A DNA stretch of 64,000 nt from positions 31,138-95,137 of the forward strand of contig JAFZMH010000004.1 in assembly GCA_017553325.1 (NCBI GenBank). Direction: 5' to 3'. Every line of letters begins with the position of its first letter. Position 1 is the first letter of the stretch. The notes beneath the pieces are model-generated. The model saw nothing but the letters and a program-made list of their open reading frames with translations. It was not told the DNA's origin and did not search any database. This document shows, one piece after another, positions 44,116-52,725 of this stretch. A program made the position numbers and the translations under genes. Source of the DNA: Clostridia bacterium (GTDB lineage: Bacteria; Bacillota; Clostridia; Christensenellales; CAG-917).

Positions 44116-45474
44116 TTAATCCGACTTTGATTTTTCCGCGCACTTTTCGAGATAGGCAAGCGCCTTTTCCCTATCGTTGAGCGAGAGATTCAAAACCGTC
44201 TCTCGCCAAAGATTTTTGAGTATCTCCGCGCGCCGTTTCGGCTCTACGCCCAGCGCGACAAGGTCGTCGCCGTTCACCTTCAAGTCTTTTAGCCTCAGCG
44301 GAGTGCCGTCCGACTGAATCTCTTCCAGTACGTCCTTTAAACGGCTGTCGTGCGCCTCTCCGCCGGAAGCCTCGCTGTCCACGCGTTTGAACGCGCACAG
44401 GTCGGAAGCAATATCAATATGCTCCGCGCAGAACACGCGCAGTTTTTGCCACGACGTGTTGCCGTTTATGTCCACCATGTGCCAGCGCACGAGGTCGCAA
44501 ATCCTGTCCGTCTCCGCGTTTGAAAACTTCAACCGCTCAAGGATACCTCTCGCCATACGCGCGCCCACTTCGTCATGCCCGTGCATATTGCCGAATTTTG
44601 CCATACACTCCGCCTTGCCGACGTCGTGTAGGAGTGCGACCCAGCGAAGACGAGGAGGAGCAAGCTCGAAAGCCTTGACCGTGTGTTCAAACCCATCGTA
44701 CAAATGCCACTTCACAGGCTGTTGAAGCCCTTTGAGAGCCGCGACTTCCGGAAGCAACGTATCAAGCAAGCCAAGTTCGTCCAGCAACCGAAGCCCGACG
44801 AGATGTCCGTTTTTAAGACGCAAATCCGGGTGCTTCGTGTCCGCGACGAAAATCTTGTCCAGTTCGTCCCGCACTCTCTCGACTGCTATGTCTTTCACTC
44901 GCCACGCGTTTTCCTTTGCGACTGCAAGCGTATTCTCTTCGATTTCAAACCCGAGTTCCGCCGCGAACCTCACGAGCCTCAATACTCTGAGTCCGTCCGC
45001 TTCAAAGACGCGCCTCGGTTCGTCCGCGGTTCGAAGCACCTTGTTTTTTATGTCTTCGACTCCGCCGACAAGGTCGACGATCTCCCCCGTCAATACGTTT
45101 TGATAAACCGCATTGCAGGCAAAATCTCTCCTCAATGCGTCCAGTCTTTGATTGAGGGTAAACTCCACGCCCGTGGGAGCGTGGTCCCCCCTCGTTCTGT
45201 CATAACTGTCCGTCCTGAACGTGGTGTATTCCGCCTTGAAATCTCCGCTTGAAATTATCACGGTACCCATGCGAAGATTTTTGTCGGAAACCGCAAAATC
45301 GCTATTTGACAGCAGCGTTTTGACGGTGTAAACGTCGAGTTGTGAACATACGTCGGTATCGTACGAGTTGATGCCGAGCAGTCCGTCGCGCACGTATCCG
45401 CCCACCGCAAAGAGCGGCGCTTCAAGCGGAAATAGGCTCGCCAAACTCTTGAGTTTACCGTCTGAATCTCGCAT
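44116..45474 (-). CDS. cca: CCA-adding tRNA nucleotidyltransferase (HD-domain type)
   Basis: 452 residues. A class II nucleotidyltransferase head carries GGYVRD (25-30) and the metal-binding DTD (39-41), followed by the RRDFACNA region, neck and body domains (RRVFEADGLRVLRLVRF split around 154-170) and an HD domain with LLHDVGK (281-287). It restores or adds the 3' CCA of tRNAs. All three tRNAs in this window already encode CCA, so repair is the expected role for them. The start is 4 bases after the hpt stop and lacks a clear Shine-Dalgarno, which suggests coupling. It could instead be a poly(A) polymerase-like relative. Confidence 0.85.
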   Translation of the reverse strand: MRDSDGKLKSLASLFPLEAPLFAVGGYVRDGLLGINSYDTDVCSQLDVYTVKTLLSNSDFAVSDKNLRMGTVIISSGDFKAEYTTFRTDSYDRTRGDHAPTGVEFTLNQRLDALRRDFACNAVYQNVLTGEIVDLVGGVEDIKNKVLRTADEPRRVFEADGLRVLRLVRFAAELGFEIEENTLAVAKENAWRVKDIAVERVRDELDKIFVADTKHPDLRLKNGHLVGLRLLDELGLLDTLLPEVAALKGLQQPVKWHLYDGFEHTVKAFELAPPRLRWVALLHDVGKAECMAKFGNMHGHDEVGARMARGILERLKFSNAETDRICDLVRWHMVDINGNTSWQKLRVFCAEHIDIASDLCAFKRVDSEASGGEAHDSRLKDVLEEIQSDGTPLRLKDLKVNGDDLVALGVEPKRRAEILKNLWRETVLNLSLNDREKALAYLEKCAEKSKSD

Positions 45475-45478
45475 AATA

Positions 45479-46039
45479 TTACAACACTTTGTTCAAGTCG
45501 CCCATATAAACTTCGGGAGCAAGTACGCATACGTCGGGCAGGTTACGCATCTTTTGGTCGTAGTCAAGACCGTAGCCCACGACGTATTCGTTTTCGATTT
45601 CAAAACCGATATAGTCGCCCTTGAATTCCACCTTTCTCCTCGACGGTTTGTCAAGGAAGGAGCACACTTTGAGGCTCTTCGGGTTTCTTGCTTCCAGCAA
45701 TTTTTTGAGATAGTAGAGCGTCGTGCCCGTGTCGATTATGTCCTCGACGACGATGATGTTTTTGCCCGCAATCGGAGAGGACAAATCCTTTATCATCTTG
45801 ACTTCTCCGCTCGACGTCGTCCCCGCGCCGTAGCTCGAACACGCGATAAAGTCGATTTCCACGTCGCCCCTTATCTCGCGGACGAGATCGGCAAAAAACA
45901 GCGTCGCGCCCCTGAGCGTGCACACGAGCGTCAACGGCTCGCCTGCGTAGTCGCGGGTTATTTGCTCGCCGAGTTCCTTAACTCTCTTTGCGATTTGCTC
46001 TCTTGTGACGAGAATTTTTTTGATTTCTTTTCCGTACAT
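45479..46039 (-). CDS. hpt: Hypoxanthine phosphoribosyltransferase
   Basis: 186 residues. It has the PRPP-binding motif VVEDIIDTGTT (97-107) and the purine PRTase flexible-loop region SSYGAGTTSSGEV (68-80). It salvages hypoxanthine and guanine to IMP and GMP. The start is set at 46039 with AGGAG 9 bases upstream; the long open frame before it is antisense-like run-on across tilS. An extended -10, TGATATAAT (46064-46056), lies just upstream and may give it its own promoter. The order tilS-hpt is conserved in Firmicutes. Confidence 0.95.
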   Translation of the reverse strand: MYGKEIKKILVTREQIAKRVKELGEQITRDYAGEPLTLVCTLRGATLFFADLVREIRGDVEIDFIACSSYGAGTTSSGEVKMIKDLSSPIAGKNIIVVEDIIDTGTTLYYLKKLLEARNPKSLKVCSFLDKPSRRKVEFKGDYIGFEIENEYVVGYGLDYDQKMRNLPDVCVLAPEVYMGDLNKVL

Positions 46040-46104
46040 CTTTTGCTCCTGACTTATTATATCAAATTCACCGCACCGAAAACGGTACGAACTTTCCCAT
46101 ATTT

Positions 46105-47418
46105 TTACAAAACGGACAATTTCACCGTGCGTTTCGTCCCCTCGTCGACTTTGACCTTTGACGACACGTCCACCCCGAATACCGCGAATATCTCCTGCCC
46201 GCACGCCACGACCTTGAGCCCGTCGCGAAGTCGCAAAGCGACTTTCTTGTCCGTCAAAAAGTCCCCGAGACTCTTGCTCCCGCCGCCGAATTTGGCTATA
46301 CGGTCGCCATCTCTTCTCCCGCGTATGACGCAATTTTTTGGAAATTTATCGTAGTCCGCATAAAGCGCGTCTCCGCTTTTCAACTGCTCGGGAGCAACGT
46401 CTTCTGCCTCGCGCACGCTCACGCCGAGCGTCTCGTAGTCCTTGATTTCAAATGGAGTTTCCAAAATATACTCCGCTCTTTCCGTCGTCAAAACTATTCC
46501 GTTTGCGTCCCTGTGCGCCACAAGCCCGTGAGACAGATCTATGCGCTTGCCGGTCTCGCTATTTGCAAGTTCGACGACGGCGTTTTGATGTTTTTCCTCA
46601 ACGTCCTTGTCAACACCGAGAAGTTCCGCACCTTTTACGACGAGTCGTTTGAGCAGAAACGGATTTTCAAAATATTCGGACTTTATCAAGACTTCTCCAT
46701 CCTTGACTTCTAATTTCGGCAAAGTGCTTTCTATATACTCTTCCGTTTCACAAGCCGCTCTGGACAGCCTTGCAAAGGAGTTTTCGAGGTCGGGATAACG
46801 CTCTTTCAAACGCCTTAATTCCTCGCGCAAAAAGTTCCTCGAATACGAAGTGTCCGCATTGGTTTCGTCTTCGACGAAAGGCAGATTGTTTTTTGCGATA
46901 TACTCGTCTATATCTTCGCGTGAATACGAGAGCAAGGGGCGAACGTATCTTCCGTTCACCTCTCTCATCCCGACGAGCCCTTTCGTGCCCGTGCCACGGA
47001 GTATGCGCATCAAAATCGTCTCCGCCTGATCTCCCTTGTGATGAGCAAGCGCGACCACGTCGCAGAACCCGTCCGCCATCGCTCTTTCAAAGACTTGATA
47101 GCGCAAAACCCTCGCCGCCTGTTCGATGGTATAGCCGTTTTCGCTTGCAAACTTCGGCGCATCGACGGAGAAGGAATACAGTTTTATTCCGCGTTCTTTG
47201 CAAAACTCTTTGACGAACGCGCTGTCCTTCAAACTGTTTTCACCGCGAATGCCGTGCTCCACGTTCAAGGCGACGATATTCTCTCCCGCCTCTTTCAAGG
47301 CGTGGCAAAGCGCGACGGAATCGCGCCCGCCGGAGAGTGCAACGCCGACGATTCGCCCCGTTTCAAAAGGCGTACCGACGAGCATTTTATTCAAATTGAT
47401 TTGAATAACGTTTGCCAT
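46105..47418 (-). CDS. tilS: tRNA(Ile)-lysidine synthase
   Basis: 437 residues. The ATP-pyrophosphatase motif SGGRDS (29-34) is followed by the substrate regions NVEHGIRG and LAHHKGDQAET, and by TilS C-terminal domains. It converts C34 of tRNA-Ile(CAU) to lysidine, letting it read AUA. The start was placed at the ATG at 47418, which gives a normal N-terminus. A good promoter (TTGTTT, 17 bases, TATAAT) ends only 7 bases before it and there is no Shine-Dalgarno, so the mRNA may be leaderless. Confidence 0.93.
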   Translation of the reverse strand: MANVIQINLNKMLVGTPFETGRIVGVALSGGRDSVALCHALKEAGENIVALNVEHGIRGENSLKDSAFVKEFCKERGIKLYSFSVDAPKFASENGYTIEQAARVLRYQVFERAMADGFCDVVALAHHKGDQAETILMRILRGTGTKGLVGMREVNGRYVRPLLSYSREDIDEYIAKNNLPFVEDETNADTSYSRNFLREELRRLKERYPDLENSFARLSRAACETEEYIESTLPKLEVKDGEVLIKSEYFENPFLLKRLVVKGAELLGVDKDVEEKHQNAVVELANSETGKRIDLSHGLVAHRDANGIVLTTERAEYILETPFEIKDYETLGVSVREAEDVAPEQLKSGDALYADYDKFPKNCVIRGRRDGDRIAKFGGGSKSLGDFLTDKKVALRLRDGLKVVACGQEIFAVFGVDVSSKVKVDEGTKRTVKLSVL

Positions 47419-47425
47419 AAAAAAT

Positions 47426-47454
47426 ATTATAGCGCAAAACGGACAAAAAAACAA
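47426..47454 (-). promoter_or_regulatory. tilS: Promoter of tilS (apparently leaderless)
   Basis: On the minus strand TTGTTT (47454-47449), 17-base spacer, TATAAT (47431-47426). The ATG follows 7 bases later, so transcription would start at or next to it. Confidence 0.6.
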
Positions 47455-47508
47455 TACGCAAACGAAAGTTGTTTCAATTTGCGCCAAAAAACTTGAATAC
47501 TGCTGTTA

Positions 47509-49866
47509 TCAGGCGCAGAAAAGTCGCATTGTGAGAACGGTGCAATCGTCCTCCGCCCCGAGCTCTATGGCGCGTTTTAAAAGCTCGTTTGCAAGCGTTT
47601 GCGGGTTCTTCGTGTTCGCGTAGTCCACGACGTCGACGACGCCCTTTGCGTCGAGCGCGTCAAACACCCCGTCGCTCATCATAACGACTATATCTCCGTC
47701 GAAAAGTTGAAAGCGCAAAGTCGTGGGTTCGGGGGCGTCAACAATTCCTGCGGGAGGGGCGGAACAAGCCACCGCTTCGACGCTGTCACGCCTGACGATA
47801 AAAGAGGCGGCGGAGCCGAGTTTTATGACATCTAACCCGCCCGATTTCGTGTCGATGACGGAAATGTCAAGGCTTGAAAAGTTGTCGTCAAGGCTGATTT
47901 TCATAAGCCTGTTGACAAGGTTCAAAACTATGTCGTTGGAAAGCCCCGCGCGGTAAAAACTCTCAATCATATTTACGGCGTCAAGGCTCGCCTGTTTCGC
48001 CCTTTCACCGCTCCCCATACCGTCGCAAATCGCAAACAATCTCGCCGTTCGCGAGACGTTTTGCACCGTTCGCGTGTCCCCCGACACGTTTTCGCCCGAG
48101 CGTATGTGTTCGGCAATTCCATAGGCTATTTCGTAGACGGGCGCAGGCTCCAAATAGATTGATTTTTCGTTGCCCCTGTCCCCGACTTTGGCGATTTCAA
48201 GGCGCGTACGCAAGATTTTCGACACGATTTTTGGCAAAATCTGTTTTTCCGCGTCGCTTGCACGAACTATGAGCGCGACTTTCAAATCTCCGTCTCTACC
48301 CGACACCACGACGTCGCTTGCCACGACGTTATGGCGCAAAAGTTCAGTCTTTATACTCTCTACCTCGTCGCTCAAAAAGCTCACGGGCGCGCCGCATTCC
48401 TGCGCGAGCGAGTCCAAAACGAGGGCTACGCCTGCAAACTGCTCGCTGAGCAACGTCTTTTCGCCTGAAATGCCGTCCGCCTGTTCCGCCCGTTTTTTGT
48501 AGGCGTCCGCCGCGCTGTTTATCACGGTTGCAAGCGAGCGCATTTTGCTGCAATGCGAAGTGATAAACGTCGGCATATCGAGAATCGAGGTCTTTCCCCG
48601 CATGAGAGCCGCCGTCGTCATGGGCTCCAACATACTGCTCGTATCTTCGCCGAGCGCGGAAAAACAGCCGTCGCGGTCCTCGCATTTCGCGCAATAGTTT
48701 TTGGCGATCTCCTTCGCCAGCCGTTCGGGGGTGTAGGCGGTTTTTTGCGTAGCAATCTTTTCGAGGGTTTTGGACATCTCAAAAAAGACGTCGCTCGTAT
48801 GGTACAGTCTGTTTGCCATATCCCTGCCCCGACGATTGACTATGCTCGAATAGGCGCGTTTCGAGTCCTTTGCAAACACGATTTTCGCCTTCTTGACAAG
48901 CGACCTCGGCAGAGCAAGCGACGCGAGTGCGCCCGCGGATATGACGGACAGACTCTGCCACCCTGCGAGCGGATAACCTCTAAACAGCCAAAACACAGCC
49001 TCGACGGCAATCACCGCAAAGGCGGACGGAAGGCGAGAAAACGGCGAAAACGCCATTGCTGACGCGCCGATGACAGCCGCCCAACCGACAAACTCCAATT
49101 CTCCCGACCTAAGCGACGCGCCGACTCCCAAAAGTACGGACAGCACGAGCGTTGCGCCGTTTGGCAAAACTGCAGACAGGATTACCGCGCAAAAGCCGAA
49201 TATCAGCGGAAGAAGATAAAAGTCGTATACGTTTATTCCGCACAGGGCGTAGCCGAAGATTACGATTAAAAACCCTCCGCACATAATTTCGTCGAGCGTC
49301 GCCGTGCCAAACGTGCGCCGTACGAACCCCGCATACGCCACGATTGAAGCGCAGAAGGACACCACAACCGTTATTGCGGCGGACAAAACGACGAATATAT
49401 AGTCCCCGAAAAACAGTATTTCGCAGACTATATACGGCGTCAACCCTACGAGCGCGGAGAGCGCTATCATCCACACGGGGACGTTGCGTTTCAATTTGAA
49501 AAATAGCGCGTACGCGCACACGAGCACGAGCGCAGGCGCGAGCGCAAACAGCACCGTCTGCCAATTTAGGGTAAACACGAAACACGCGAGAACATATAGC
49601 GGAGCGACGAGCAAGATATTTCTCCTTGCATACACCAACCCGCAAAACAGTCCGAGCGCGAGCGCAAACCCGAATTTGTCGACGGACGCAAACAAAAACA
49701 ACAAAAGTCCCTCCGCCACAAACGGCAAAGCGAACTTTGGCGAAACCTTCAAACTGAAAGCGGGAAAGAATTTTCTCTCCGCGCGCAACGCAACGCTTCT
49801 CATACCGCCGATTATAATCTTTCCGTCCCGCAAATCTTTACCGCCCACTGCCAAATTTTGCCCCAT
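47509..49866 (-). CDS. spoIIE: Stage II sporulation protein E (membrane PP2C phosphatase)
   Basis: 785 residues. The N-terminal 330 residues hold about ten transmembrane helices, a central oligomerisation region follows (about 335-560), and a C-terminal PP2C phosphatase domain shows ICDGMGSGERAK near 615 and MMSDGVFDAL near 735. SpoIIE dephosphorylates SpoIIAA to activate sigma-F in the forespore and takes part in asymmetric division. The ATG at 49866 gives the usual length, although its Shine-Dalgarno is poor. tilS and hpt follow, as in Bacillus; ftsH, which comes next there, is absent here. I see no certain Spo0A box upstream. Confidence 0.95.
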   Translation of the reverse strand: MGQNLAVGGKDLRDGKIIIGGMRSVALRAERKFFPAFSLKVSPKFALPFVAEGLLLFLFASVDKFGFALALGLFCGLVYARRNILLVAPLYVLACFVFTLNWQTVLFALAPALVLVCAYALFFKLKRNVPVWMIALSALVGLTPYIVCEILFFGDYIFVVLSAAITVVVSFCASIVAYAGFVRRTFGTATLDEIMCGGFLIVIFGYALCGINVYDFYLLPLIFGFCAVILSAVLPNGATLVLSVLLGVGASLRSGELEFVGWAAVIGASAMAFSPFSRLPSAFAVIAVEAVFWLFRGYPLAGWQSLSVISAGALASLALPRSLVKKAKIVFAKDSKRAYSSIVNRRGRDMANRLYHTSDVFFEMSKTLEKIATQKTAYTPERLAKEIAKNYCAKCEDRDGCFSALGEDTSSMLEPMTTAALMRGKTSILDMPTFITSHCSKMRSLATVINSAADAYKKRAEQADGISGEKTLLSEQFAGVALVLDSLAQECGAPVSFLSDEVESIKTELLRHNVVASDVVVSGRDGDLKVALIVRASDAEKQILPKIVSKILRTRLEIAKVGDRGNEKSIYLEPAPVYEIAYGIAEHIRSGENVSGDTRTVQNVSRTARLFAICDGMGSGERAKQASLDAVNMIESFYRAGLSNDIVLNLVNRLMKISLDDNFSSLDISVIDTKSGGLDVIKLGSAASFIVRRDSVEAVACSAPPAGIVDAPEPTTLRFQLFDGDIVVMMSDGVFDALDAKGVVDVVDYANTKNPQTLANELLKRAIELGAEDDCTVLTMRLFCA

Positions 49867-49978
49867 TTTGTCCGTTTATGACTATTTCGTTGTTTTTAGC
49901 CACATCAATTTTTTGCAATATATTCTCCGCATATTTATTCAAATTGAAAAATTGGTAATAAATTTTTTTAATTTGTAG

Positions 49979-50007
49979 TTGACAATAGAAATTGATTGTG
50001 TTATTAT
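49979..50007 (+). promoter_or_regulatory. Promoter of the DUF2089 gene
   Basis: TTGACA (49979-49984), 17-base spacer, TATTAT (50002-50007), 29 bases upstream of the start codon. Confidence 0.8.
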
Positions 50008-50035
50008 AAATTCAGAAAACAACACGAGGTGCTTT

Positions 50036-50770
50036 ATGAAAAAATTTGCAACCTATTCTTGCCCTGTATGTCAAGCAAGATTGCACGTCGCAAGACTCGC
50101 CTGCCCCGAATGCAAAGCAGAGTTTCCAGTCTACGAAGAAGTGTCAAAATTTGAAATACTGACAGAAGAACAAAAAAACTTTCTCATCACTTTTCTGAAA
50201 TGTGAAGGAAGCATAAAGCAAGTCGGCGAAAAGCTGCAAATATCCTACCCCACCGTCAAAAAACGCTACGACGAACTTTTGACGGCACTCGGAATAAATG
50301 AAGAAAAACAAAACAAAATCGAGGAGAAAATCAATATGAGCGTATTCGAAAACTTGGACAAAACGAGCAACAAGCCGTCTGATATAATAAAAACAAAACT
50401 GTTTTATAATAACGGCGTGGCAATTATACCTCTGCAATCAGGCGACATGTGCAAAATATATGTTTCATCTGACGGCAAAGGCTTTTTAAGCGACAAATTG
50501 GGCACTCAAAAAATAGATTTCGAGGTGTTTGACATAGTCGTAGACTTTTTGAAAGAACAAGGCGGAAAAGCACCAAAGGGCATGGGGCGAGGCAAAGAAA
50601 AAGTCGGCGAGGGCAAATGCGGTCTTGACACCGTAGTCGGTGCAGTTGCGACGAGATATTATGGAAAACAAGTGGGTGAAGCAACTTTCGATCCCGTATT
50701 CGTGCTTGCTGCTATACTCGAATGGGCAGGCATTGCAAAAAACGGCTGGGGTTATATTCAACTCAAATAA
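50036..50770 (+). CDS. DUF2089-family zinc-ribbon protein
   Basis: 244 residues. An N-terminal zinc ribbon (Cys9, Cys12, Cys23, Cys26; SCPVCQ and ACPECK) is followed by a helix-turn-helix-like segment (about 55-90; EGSIKQVGEKLQISYPTVKK), a pattern typical of DUF2089 proteins, which are thought to be transcription regulators. The C-terminal half (about 120-244) contains a Gly/Lys-rich stretch (GKAPKGMGRGKEKVGEGK) and is less familiar. GAGGTG lies before the ATG. It has its own promoter and terminator. AT-richer than its neighbours. The target genes are unknown. Confidence 0.75.
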   Translation: MKKFATYSCPVCQARLHVARLACPECKAEFPVYEEVSKFEILTEEQKNFLITFLKCEGSIKQVGEKLQISYPTVKKRYDELLTALGINEEKQNKIEEKINMSVFENLDKTSNKPSDIIKTKLFYNNGVAIIPLQSGDMCKIYVSSDGKGFLSDKLGTQKIDFEVFDIVVDFLKEQGGKAPKGMGRGKEKVGEGKCGLDTVVGAVATRYYGKQVGEATFDPVFVLAAILEWAGIAKNGWGYIQLK

Positions 50771-50802
50771 TACTCATTTTACAATTTGATACCTTCACAA
50801 GA

Positions 50803-50829
50803 AAAATGGGTGCAAAGTGCACCCATTTT
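50803..50829. terminator. Terminator after the DUF2089 gene
   Basis: A 12-bp stem AAAATGGGTGCA / TGCACCCATTTT with a 3-base loop, followed by T. Confidence 0.88.
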
Positions 50830-51149
50830 TCACAACATTACATCCTATAATAATAAACGACCTCTTGCGAGGTGGTTGGCGTACCATAAGGGATTCGTTT
50901 AATAGCGAGTGAACAAATTTATTCGTATAAACGAGCGTCAGCCCTGACTCGTCAGGGGTGTAATAAGCAGACATCTAATTCTTGGACGGGATTCGCTCCG
51001 CTTGACCTATACTTATCACACGAACGGCACAGAAGAACACTATACTCGCACGATTGCGAAAGGTCTGCGCTATCACGCCGGGGCGAGCAAATAATTCACA
51101 GAATTGTTTGCTTTACGCCCGTTCGAATCCCTTAAATGGAAACAAAAAA

Positions 51150-51171
51150 ACACGAGCCGAAAGGTTCGTGT
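51150..51171 (-). terminator. Terminator in repeat unit 1 behind tRNA-Arg
   Basis: ACACGAGCC / GGTTCGTGT stem with a 4-base loop and seven T on the minus strand; almost identical to the one directly behind the tRNA. Confidence 0.75.
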
Positions 51172-51383
51172 TGTTTTGTTGGCGTACCATAAGGGATTCG
51201 TCTTACAGCGATTGCTACAAAGTCAATCGCGTGCAGCCTGACCATGGGCAGGGCGCGTGATATGCAGACTCCTTACTCAAGGACGGGATTCGCTCCGCTT
51301 CGCTATCACGCCGGGGCGGGCAAACAATTCACCGGATTGTTTGCTTTTCCGCCCGTTCGAATCCCTTAAATGGGAACAAAAAA

Positions 51384-51405
51384 ACACGAGCCGAAAGGTT
51401 CGTGT
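51384..51405 (-). terminator. Terminator of tRNA-Arg
   Basis: ACACGAGCC / GGTTCGTGT stem, 4-base loop, seven T on the minus strand, 9 bases past the tRNA. Confidence 0.85.
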
Positions 51406-51413
51406 TGTTTTGT

Positions 51414-51490
51414 TGGCGTACCATAAGGGATTCGAACCCCTGACCTTCTGGTCCGTAGCCAGACGCTCTATCCAGCTGGGCTAATGGTAC
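51414..51490 (-). tRNA. tRNA-Arg (anticodon ACG)
   Basis: Acceptor GTACCAT / ATGGTAC, anticodon stem TCTGG / CCAGA around CTACGGA (ACG, expected to be read as ICG), T-arm AGGGG TTCGAAT CCCTT. The CCA is encoded (51416-51414). Confidence 0.96.
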
Positions 51491-51508
51491 ATCCTTTTGA
51501 GCATAGAC

Positions 51509-51537
51509 ATTATAATTGCCTAAACGGCTTTTGTCAA
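51509..51537 (-). promoter_or_regulatory. Promoter of tRNA-Arg
   Basis: Consensus on the minus strand: TTGACA (51537-51532), 17-base spacer, TATAAT (51514-51509). Confidence 0.9.
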
Positions 51538-51596
51538 CTATTTGAAAAACAATGTTTACTGTTGATTTTAAATTTGTTTTTATCCCACCAAAACAC

Positions 51597-51625
51597 TTTA
51601 CTTTACTAAATTATTGTTGTAGAAT
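51597..51625 (+). promoter_or_regulatory. Promoter of the YerC-like gene
   Basis: TTTACT (51597-51602), 17-base spacer, TAGAAT (51620-51625), 30 bases before the start codon. Confidence 0.65.
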
Positions 51626-51655
51626 AGGCGCATACATCGCGTTTTGAGGATAGAA

Positions 51656-51925
51656 ATGGAACTCTACAAAGTTTTGAACAATTTGAAAAGCGAGGAAGAA
51701 CTCAAAATCTTTTTTGAGGACATTTGCACCCCGCAGGAAATCGCAAATATGAACCAAAGAATAGCCTGCGCGCGTATGCTCCAAAACGGCGAAACCTACA
51801 CGTCTATAATAGAAAAGACGGGCATTTCGTCCGCGACGCTCAGCCGTATTTCAAAGTGTATGCAACATTCAAACGGCGGTTTTTCCACGCTTATCAAACG
51901 CTATGATGAACAAAAAGATAAATAA
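51656..51925 (+). CDS. YerC/YecD-family TrpR-like regulator
   Basis: 89 residues. It matches the YerC/YecD family, which has the Trp-repressor helix-turn-helix fold: LFxDICTPQEI-like start (FFEDICTPQEIANMNQR) and the recognition helices ETYTSIIEKTGISSATLSR. These small proteins of Firmicutes bind DNA, but their ligand and targets are not established. The start is the ATG at 51656, with GAGGAT 6 bases upstream. It has its own promoter and a UUCG-loop terminator. Confidence 0.88.
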   Translation: MELYKVLNNLKSEEELKIFFEDICTPQEIANMNQRIACARMLQNGETYTSIIEKTGISSATLSRISKCMQHSNGGFSTLIKRYDEQKDK

Positions 51926-51963
51926 GTTTGCCACTGTTTAGTGACGACTTAGTGTTGTGGCTC

Positions 51964-51985
51964 TGCGGTGCCTTCGGGCACCGCA
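51964..51985 (+). terminator. Terminator of the YerC-like gene
   Basis: A perfect 9-bp stem TGCGGTGCC / GGCACCGCA with a TTCG tetraloop; only a short T-poor tail (AAGTTT) follows. Confidence 0.75.
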
Positions 51986-51993
51986 AAGTTTAA

Positions 51994-52018
51994 AAAAGCG
52001 GGTTAGATGCCCGCTTTT
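51994..52018. terminator. Bidirectional terminator before hypB1
   Basis: AAAAGCGGG / CCCGCTTTT stem with a 7-base loop; A and T runs suit both the YerC-like gene and the hyp operon coming from the other side. Confidence 0.78.
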
Positions 52019-52047
52019 ATCATTTATTGAGATTTTTGCTATGCCCG

Positions 52048-52725
52048 CTATTTTGACGCGATATACTCGTCTATTCTCTTTTGCAAAGAAGTTGCAAGCG
52101 CTTCGACACCTTCCCCCGTCAAGGCACAGACCTTGAAGATTTGAGCGTCTTTATTGCGCTTTTTGACGCCTGCTTCAAATGCGTCAAAGTCGAAATCAAA
52201 GACTTCAAGCGTATCGAGTTTTGTGACGGCGACCATATTTGCGACCTCAAACATCAAGGGATATTTGAGAGGTTTGTCGTCCCCTTCGGGGACGGATAAG
52301 AGCACAAGGTTCATATTTGCGCCCGTATCGAATTCCGCAGGGCACACGAGGTTGCCGATATTTTCAAGCACGATGAGGTCGAGCCCGTCCGTATCGAAGT
52401 TTTCAAGAGCGTCCTCAACCATTTGCGCCGTCAAGTGGCACGCTCCGCCCGTGTGTATTTGAAGCGTCTTCACGCCGAGCGACTTTGACACGGTCTCCGC
52501 GTCAACAGCGCTGTCTATGTCCGCCTCCAAAACGCCTATGCGGTATTTTTTTGCAAGAATCGGCAAAAGCGCGAGAAGAAGCGTGGTCTTTCCGCTGCCG
52601 GGGGACGCCATGACGTTCAGGAAAAACGTCTTTTTGCGCGCCAAACGCGCGCGGAGTTTGTCCGCGGTGTCGTCGTTGCGACGAATAATGTCTTCCTTGA
52701 CCTCAACTATGTCGAAATCGTGCAT
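52048..52725 (-). CDS. hypB: Nickel-incorporation GTPase HypB (copy 1)
   Basis: 225 residues. SIMIBI-class GTPase with P-loop SPGSGKTT (41-48), switch region EADIDSAVDAE, the G-domain metal site HTGGACHL (Cys-His), LENIGNLVCPAEFDTGA and TKLD. HypB with HypA inserts nickel into [NiFe]-hydrogenase; related pairs also serve urease or other nickel enzymes. There is no N-terminal His-rich stretch or CxxCGC nickel site. It is the last gene of the four-gene operon and starts directly after the hypA stop codon. Confidence 0.93.
   Translation of the reverse strand: MHDFDIVEVKEDIIRRNDDTADKLRARLARKKTFFLNVMASPGSGKTTLLLALLPILAKKYRIGVLEADIDSAVDAETVSKSLGVKTLQIHTGGACHLTAQMVEDALENFDTDGLDLIVLENIGNLVCPAEFDTGANMNLVLLSVPEGDDKPLKYPLMFEVANMVAVTKLDTLEVFDFDFDAFEAGVKKRNKDAQIFKVCALTGEGVEALATSLQKRIDEYIASK

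Larger units (their letters stand above)
50877..51413 (-). repeat. Two tRNA-Arg-tail repeat units (rtT-like)
   Basis: No protein gene lies in these 640 bases. Downstream of tRNA-Arg on the minus strand, two units each carry an exact 21-base copy of its 3' end including CCA (51180-51200 and 50877-50897; the gene itself has it at 51414-51434). Unit lengths are 234 and 303 bases. Each tail copy is preceded (on the plus strand) by a nearly identical terminator hairpin and an antisense copy of the T-arm. A long hairpin with arms around GCAAACAAT / ATTGTTTGC fills the interior. The last copy (50877) has only a weak ACCTC / GAGGT hairpin after it. Confidence 0.8.

Noticed and set aside
46040..46333. 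Extension of the hpt frame upstream to 46333
   Set aside because: It would overlap tilS in another frame, and AGGAG with an ATG at 46039 gives the normal protein.
49867..50035. Spo0A box in front of spoIIE
   Set aside because: I could not find a convincing TGTCGAA-type site or a promoter with the unusual spacing known from Bacillus.
50877..51490. tRNA tail copies as attL/attR of an integrated element
   Set aside because: The copies are only 234 and 303 bases apart with no integrase or cargo genes; the rtT-like reading fits better.
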